Shown here piece after piece: positions 59,751 to 64,000 of a stretch of DNA of 64,000 bases. The notes under the pieces were generated by a model. That model was not told where the DNA came from and made no database searches. It saw only the letters and a list, made by a program, of their open reading frames with translations. The stretch comes from Clostridiales bacterium SIT11 (GTDB lineage: Bacteria; Bacillota; Clostridia; Tissierellales; Peptoniphilaceae): assembly GCA_001299455.1 (NCBI GenBank), contig CYUK01000003.1, forward strand, positions 1,488,001 to 1,552,000. Direction: 5' to 3'. A program made the translations under genes and the position numbers. Within the stretch, counting starts at the first letter, position 1. Each line of letters starts with the position of its first letter.

Positions 59751-60551
59751 ATGACTGAATTAACCATATTGGATACCATCCAATCCAAAGAAAGTTTTCA
59801 TAAAGAAGTTCTGGACCAAAAGGGCCTGGGACTGGAAGTACAAGATTTTACAGAACTGAACCTATTTTATGGGAATTTTTCAAAGACCCTAAGTTTTTAC
59901 CAGGGGATCCGAGATCGAATCCAAGGACCCTTTGCCCTGCATGGGCCCTTTGTCGACCTAAAACCCTATTCTTTTGACCAGGGAATCCAGGCTGTCTCCA
60001 TGTTTAAATACCGGATGGTCCTAAACATGGCCAGCCTTCTCAAGGCGGACTATGTGATTTTCCATTCCCAAATCAACCCCTTTGTCCAAAACAAGGAACT
60101 TTGGGAAATTGACCGGGAGACCAACCGCAAGCTCTTCCTGGATTTATTAGAAGAATTTGATGACTTTAAGGGAATGATTTTGCTGGAAAATATCTATGAA
60201 GACCATCCGGACCGGCTAATCAAGCTAGTAGACCATATTAACCACCCCCGGGTAAGGGTGAACCTGGACATTGGCCATGCCGGCCTGTCTAAAAAAATCA
60301 GCCTAAGAGAGTGGATTGACCTACTGGGAGACCGCATTCAATATTGCCATTTTCATTGGAATAATGGAGACCTAGACCAACACCGGAGGCCCAGTGAAGA
60401 AGAGCTGGGAGACCTTTTGTCCATCCTAGCTTCCTCGGGCTTAAATGTGCCCCTGTCTTTGGAATATTTTCCCCAGGACCTAGGAGAAGACTTGGCCCGG
60501 TTTAAAAAAGTGATTACAGAAAGAAGCCTTTCCTATGAAGTATCCTGGTAA
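59751..60551 (+). CDS. Sugar phosphate isomerase/epimerase-like TIM-barrel protein
   Basis: 266-residue AP-endonuclease-2/xylose-isomerase-like barrel. Likely metal ligands: His and Glu in FALHGPF, VIFHSQ, ILLENIYED, NLDIGHAG and CHFHWNNGD, and a final SLEYFP. Substrate cannot be told. It overlaps sfsA by 17 bases and leads the run to cobB-cobQ. Confidence 0.82.
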   Translation: MTELTILDTIQSKESFHKEVLDQKGLGLEVQDFTELNLFYGNFSKTLSFYQGIRDRIQGPFALHGPFVDLKPYSFDQGIQAVSMFKYRMVLNMASLLKADYVIFHSQINPFVQNKELWEIDRETNRKLFLDLLEEFDDFKGMILLENIYEDHPDRLIKLVDHINHPRVRVNLDIGHAGLSKKISLREWIDLLGDRIQYCHFHWNNGDLDQHRRPSEEELGDLLSILASSGLNVPLSLEYFPQDLGEDLARFKKVITERSLSYEVSW

Positions 60552-61230
60552 ATTTGTGGAAGGCCACTTTATCCACAGGGACAACCGCTTTATTGCCCGA
60601 GTGGAGATTGATGGCAAGGAAGAGCGAGTCCATGTCCCCAACACGGGTCGCTGTAAGGAACTCCTCATTCCTGGGACCCGAGTCTACCTTCAAGAGAGTC
60701 AAAACAAGGCTCGGAAGACGGCCTATTCTTTAATTTCTTTAGAAAAGGGAAATCTTTTAATCAACTTGGACTCCCAGGCTCCCAATAAACTGGTCCGGGA
60801 GGCCTATGAAATGGGGAAACTACCCTTTATCCAGGAAGGACCCCTGAAAAGTGAAGTGACCTATGGGAAAAGTCGCTTGGACTTTGCCTATCCTGGAGGC
60901 TTTATCGAAGTCAAGGGAGTGACCCTGGAAAACAAGGGAATGTGTGCCTTTCCAGATGCGGTGACGGCCCGAGGGACCAAGCATGTCTACGAGCTCATCC
61001 ATGCCATCCAGGAAGGATACGCCGGCCACTTGATTTTTGTCCTACAAATGGAAGGTCCCCAACTTTTTAGCCCGAACTACCAGATGGACCCGGCCTTCCA
61101 GGATGCCGTTGAAGAAGGCTTAAGTCATGGCCTTAAAATTCATGCCTATGACTGCCAGGTGAAGCCTGATGAAATTACCCTGGGCCGGGAAGTGGAAGTA
61201 AAAATAGGAGAGCAGTTTTATGATGCGTAG
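60535..61230 (+). CDS. sfsA: DNA/RNA nuclease SfsA
   Basis: 231-residue SfsA family protein with EERVHVPNTGRCKELLIPGT (OB-like part) and the nuclease-like motif SRLDFAYPGGFIEVKGVTL followed by FPDAVTARGTKHVYEL. Originally linked to sugar fermentation, later to nuclease activity; the cell role is unclear. Overlaps the genes on both sides. Confidence 0.92.
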   Translation: MKYPGKFVEGHFIHRDNRFIARVEIDGKEERVHVPNTGRCKELLIPGTRVYLQESQNKARKTAYSLISLEKGNLLINLDSQAPNKLVREAYEMGKLPFIQEGPLKSEVTYGKSRLDFAYPGGFIEVKGVTLENKGMCAFPDAVTARGTKHVYELIHAIQEGYAGHLIFVLQMEGPQLFSPNYQMDPAFQDAVEEGLSHGLKIHAYDCQVKPDEITLGREVEVKIGEQFYDA

Positions 61231-61726
61231 GGGAAGGGCAAGTGATTTAAAAGCCGCCGGAGAAATTTACGACCAAGCCAGAAAAAGACTTAAGATTATG
61301 GGCGTGGACCAGTGGCAGGGCCCCTATCCAGGAGGAGGGGACTTTTTAGAAGATGTAAAAAAAGGCCGGTCTTTCGTCTGGGAAGATGGAGAGGGAATTT
61401 TTGCCTTGGCGGCCTTGATTCTGGGAAAGGAACCCAGCTATGAAAAAATTCAAGGGGCCTGGAAGGGGGCGGATGCCTATGAAACCATCCACCGAATTGC
61501 CCTCCATGACCGGGTCCTTGGACGAGGGGAAGCTAAAAAACTTTTCCAAGACCTGGAAGAGGAAGCAGGAAAGAGGGTGGATTTTATCCGAATTGACACC
61601 CATGAGGACAATAAAATTATGCAGGGCTTGCTAAGAAAATTGGACTATGAATACGCTGGAATTATTGAACTTCCAGACGGAAGTCCCCGCTTGGCTTTTG
61701 AAAAAAGACTAGGAGGAGAAAAATGA
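61220..61726 (+). CDS. GNAT family N-acetyltransferase
   Basis: 168 residues with the GNAT layout: IHRIALHDRVLGRGEAKKLF gives the acetyl-CoA loop (variant of Q/RxxGxG/A), and IRIDTHEDNKIMQGLLRKLD the following strand and helix. Start overlaps sfsA, end overlaps cobB by four bases. Acceptor unknown. Confidence 0.8.
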   Translation: MMRRGRASDLKAAGEIYDQARKRLKIMGVDQWQGPYPGGGDFLEDVKKGRSFVWEDGEGIFALAALILGKEPSYEKIQGAWKGADAYETIHRIALHDRVLGRGEAKKLFQDLEEEAGKRVDFIRIDTHEDNKIMQGLLRKLDYEYAGIIELPDGSPRLAFEKRLGGEK

Positions 61727-63099
61727 ATCGGATTATGCTTGCCGCCATGGCGTCCAACTCAGGCAAGACCAGCCTGATGATGGCCCTTTTGGCCGGCTAC
61801 CTAGAAAAAGGAATAGATATCCGGTCCTTTAAAACAGGGCCGGACTATATTGACCCCATGTTCCATGAAAAAATTTTAGGTCTCAGTTCCAGGAACCTGG
61901 ACCCCTATATGATGGACAAAGACTTGATTTGCCACCTGATTTCCAAAGATCCTGGCGACTTGGCCCTCATTGAAGGGGTTATGGGCTACTATGATGGGAT
62001 TGGGTCTGGGACCGACGGGTCCAGCTACAGCCTGGCCCAGATGACCAAGACGCCGGTGGTCCTCGTTCTAAAACCCAAGGGAATTGCCGCCAGTCTAGGG
62101 GCTCAAGTCCAGGGCATGGTAAATTTTAAAAAAGACAGTAACATTAAAGGCGTCATCTTAAACGGCCTGAGCTCCATGATGTATGCCTACTATAAAAAAA
62201 TCATTGAAGACAATACTGGCCTCAAGGTTTATGGCTACTTAAAACAAATGGACCATTCCCTGGAAAGCCGCCACCTAGGCCTTATTACAGCTGACGAAGT
62301 GGAGGACTTAAAGGACCTCATTAGGGAATACGGGGAAGAGGCCCTAAAAACTATTGACCTGGAAGGCCTCATGGCCCTGGCCAGTACAGCCCCGGACCTG
62401 GAAGACCACTATAGAGAACCGGAAAAAATTGCCCCTGTCCGCCTTGCCTTGGCCCGGGACCTGGCTTATAGTTTTTACTACCAGGACGGCTTAGATTATT
62501 TACGGAATCTAGGGGCCGATTTGCTGGAATTTTCTCCCTTAAAAGATGAACCGGTGCCGGAAGGAGTCCATGGTCTCTACCTAGGGGGAGGATATCCGGA
62601 GGTTTATATTGAAAAATTGTCCAAGAACCAAAACTTTCTGAACTCCCTTCGGAAGGCCCATAGGGACAATTTGCCCATCTTTGCAGAGTGCGGTGGCTTT
62701 ATGACTCTGTTTGAAAATTTCAAGGGAGAGGACAAGACCTATCCCCTGGCCGGCTTAATCCAAGGGTCTTGCTGGATGACAGACCGCCTCCAACATTTTG
62801 GTTATATTGATTTAGAAGCCCAGGAGGACTGCTTAATTGCCTCCAAGGGAGACCATATTCGGGCCCATGAATTCCACTACTCCACCAGTAGTGTTCTGGG
62901 AGAGACCTTTCAAGGGAAAAAACCCCAGAGCAAGAGGGGGTGGTCGGCCTTTGTGAGCCAGGGCAACCTTTGTGGAGGCTACCCTCACATTCATTTAATG
63001 GCCAATCCCAAGGCGGCTAGGAAGTTTGTTGAACACATGAGAGACTATAAGGAGATGACAGATGGCAAAGGCAATGATGGTCCTGGGGACCACAAGTAA
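61723..63099 (+). CDS. cobB: Cobyrinate a,c-diamide synthase
   Basis: Glutamine- and ATP-dependent amidation of the a and c carboxylates of cobyrinate (CbiA/CobB). 458 residues: ATPase half starting IMLAAMASNSGKTSLMMALL with KTGPDYIDPMFHEK, and a class I amidotransferase half with the nucleophile in FAECGGFMTL. The glutaminase cysteine is intact here, unlike in carA. Its end overlaps cobQ by 38 bases. Confidence 0.95.
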   Translation: MNRIMLAAMASNSGKTSLMMALLAGYLEKGIDIRSFKTGPDYIDPMFHEKILGLSSRNLDPYMMDKDLICHLISKDPGDLALIEGVMGYYDGIGSGTDGSSYSLAQMTKTPVVLVLKPKGIAASLGAQVQGMVNFKKDSNIKGVILNGLSSMMYAYYKKIIEDNTGLKVYGYLKQMDHSLESRHLGLITADEVEDLKDLIREYGEEALKTIDLEGLMALASTAPDLEDHYREPEKIAPVRLALARDLAYSFYYQDGLDYLRNLGADLLEFSPLKDEPVPEGVHGLYLGGGYPEVYIEKLSKNQNFLNSLRKAHRDNLPIFAECGGFMTLFENFKGEDKTYPLAGLIQGSCWMTDRLQHFGYIDLEAQEDCLIASKGDHIRAHEFHYSTSSVLGETFQGKKPQSKRGWSAFVSQGNLCGGYPHIHLMANPKAARKFVEHMRDYKEMTDGKGNDGPGDHK

Positions 63100-64000
63100 T
63101 GCAGGGAAAAGTTTACTGACTGCGGCCCTGGTCCGGATATTTACCAAAAAAGGCTACAAGGTAGCTCCCTTTAAGGCCCAAAATATGGCCTTAAATTCTT
63201 TTATCACCAAGGATGGCAAGGAAATGGGCCGGGCCCAGGTGGTCCAGGCAGAAGCTGGAGGCATTGAGCCGGATGTGCGGATGAACCCTATCCTCCTGAA
63301 GCCAACTAGCGACCGGAAGAGCCAGGTCATTGTCCTGGGCAAGGTCTATAAGACCTTAGATGCCAAGGAGTACTATAAGGAAAAGGAAAAACTCTTTCCT
63401 AAAGTTTTGGAGGCTTTTGACTCCTTAAAAAAAGACTACGACATTATTTTTTGTGAAGGGGCCGGCAGTCCTTCAGAAATTAACTTAAAGGACCAGGATA
63501 TGGTCAACATGGGCTTTGCCAAGGCCACCAAGACCCCCTGTCTTATTGTAGGGGACATTGACCGGGGTGGCGTCTTTGCTTCCCTGGCAGGGACCATGGT
63601 CCTATTTGACCAGGAGGAAAGGGACCTGGTGGAAGGTTTTATTATTAACAAGTTCCGGGGAGATCCCTCCATTCTGGAGCCGGGCCTTCGAGAATTGGAA
63701 AAGATTACTGAAAAAAAAGTCTTGGGATTGGTCCCCTATTTAGACGTAGATATTGAAGATGAAGATTCTCTTTCAGACCATATCAATGCCTTTAAAAAAG
63801 AAGGAAGGGTTCAAATTGCTGTGGTCAAAACACCGCGGCTCTCCAATGCCACAGACTTCCATGCCCTGTCCATCCATCCTGACGTGGACTTGACCTATGC
63901 CACAAGAGCCCAGGACCTAGTTAAGGCCGATATGATCCTCCTTCCAGGGTCTAAGTCCACCATGGAAGATTTTAAATGGATGAAAAAACAAGGGATTGAT
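63062..64000 (+). CDS. cobQ: Cobyric acid synthase, 3' end cut by window
   Basis: Amidates carboxylates b, d, e and g of adenosylcobyrinate diamide. The 313 residues in the window start MAKAMMVLGTTSNAGKSLL, with FKAQNMALNSF, DIIFCEGAGSPSEINL and GDIDRGGVFASLAGT, all CobQ hallmarks, and run into the amidotransferase half at the edge (LLPGSKSTMEDF). The frame is open to the last base. Confidence 0.95.
   Translation, partial: MAKAMMVLGTTSNAGKSLLTAALVRIFTKKGYKVAPFKAQNMALNSFITKDGKEMGRAQVVQAEAGGIEPDVRMNPILLKPTSDRKSQVIVLGKVYKTLDAKEYYKEKEKLFPKVLEAFDSLKKDYDIIFCEGAGSPSEINLKDQDMVNMGFAKATKTPCLIVGDIDRGGVFASLAGTMVLFDQEERDLVEGFIINKFRGDPSILEPGLRELEKITEKKVLGLVPYLDVDIEDEDSLSDHINAFKKEGRVQIAVVKTPRLSNATDFHALSIHPDVDLTYATRAQDLVKADMILLPGSKSTMEDFKWMKKQGID

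Overview
The window is chromosomal DNA of a low-to-mid GC Gram-positive anaerobe. Gene order (radC-mreCD-PBP2, the paired radical-SAM genes, then rng-rplU-prp-rpmA-obgE-yhbY-nadD-yqeK-LCP-rsfS), SLH-anchored surface proteins, Prp-processed L27, GatCAB and an mre locus without mreB fit a Tissierellia/Peptoniphilaceae-like anaerobic coccus. This placement is an inference from synteny and protein style, not from a database search. Most core genes share one codon style (gcc, ctg, gac, cgg rich). The surface proteins, the toxin-antitoxin pair and one secreted protein are visibly AT-richer.

Layout. 1-2469: hemA-sirC-hemC on the minus strand, supplying tetrapyrrole precursors. 2470-3675: a gene-free nest of palindromic repeats. 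3676-6984: divergent alanine dehydrogenase and an SLH surface protein. 7111-15141: tcdA-pcrA-ligA-gatCAB. 15225-22730: NusG-II/Gx transporter, maf, radC, mreC, mreD, an unusually large PBP2 and a MinD/CpaE-like protein lacking the P-loop lysines. 22727-32387: two radical-SAM partner genes, a short RNase G, the L21/L27 operon with leader RNA, obgE, yhbY, nadD, yqeK, an LCP protein, rsfS, ridA and a ComEA-like gene. 32565-40496: two giant secreted surface proteins behind a promoter whose spacer contains a G8 tract. 40500-43040: two more repeat nests flanking an RHH antitoxin/Doc toxin pair and rpsD. 43153-45454: a CsoR-like regulator, thymidine kinase, two small exported or membrane proteins and a 6S-like RNA on the minus strand. 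45803-53144: pyrB-pyrI-pyrK-pyrD-carA-carB. 53304-56967: a secreted unknown, an M42 peptidase, a membrane glycosyltransferase and a tautomerase. 57035-59464: a zinc-type ABC importer on the minus strand with an operator-like inverted repeat. 59751-64000: a TIM-barrel protein, sfsA, a GNAT, cobB and the start of cobQ.

Together the genes cover tetrapyrrole and cobalamin synthesis at both ends, DNA repair and translation quality, wall synthesis, ribosome assembly and de novo pyrimidine synthesis. The most striking observations are: (1) a CarA subunit that has lost the glutaminase cysteine and histidine, implying an ammonia-fed carbamoyl phosphate synthetase; (2) a poly-G tract placed exactly between the -35 and -10 of the giant adhesin operon, a classic design for phase variation; (3) a BIME-like family of GTAGGGGC...GCCCG palindromes whose arms co-vary and whose loops can hold one of two unrelated inserts of roughly 110 bases; (4) a MinD-like pseudo-ATPase; and (5) mosaic base composition inside the SLH proteins.
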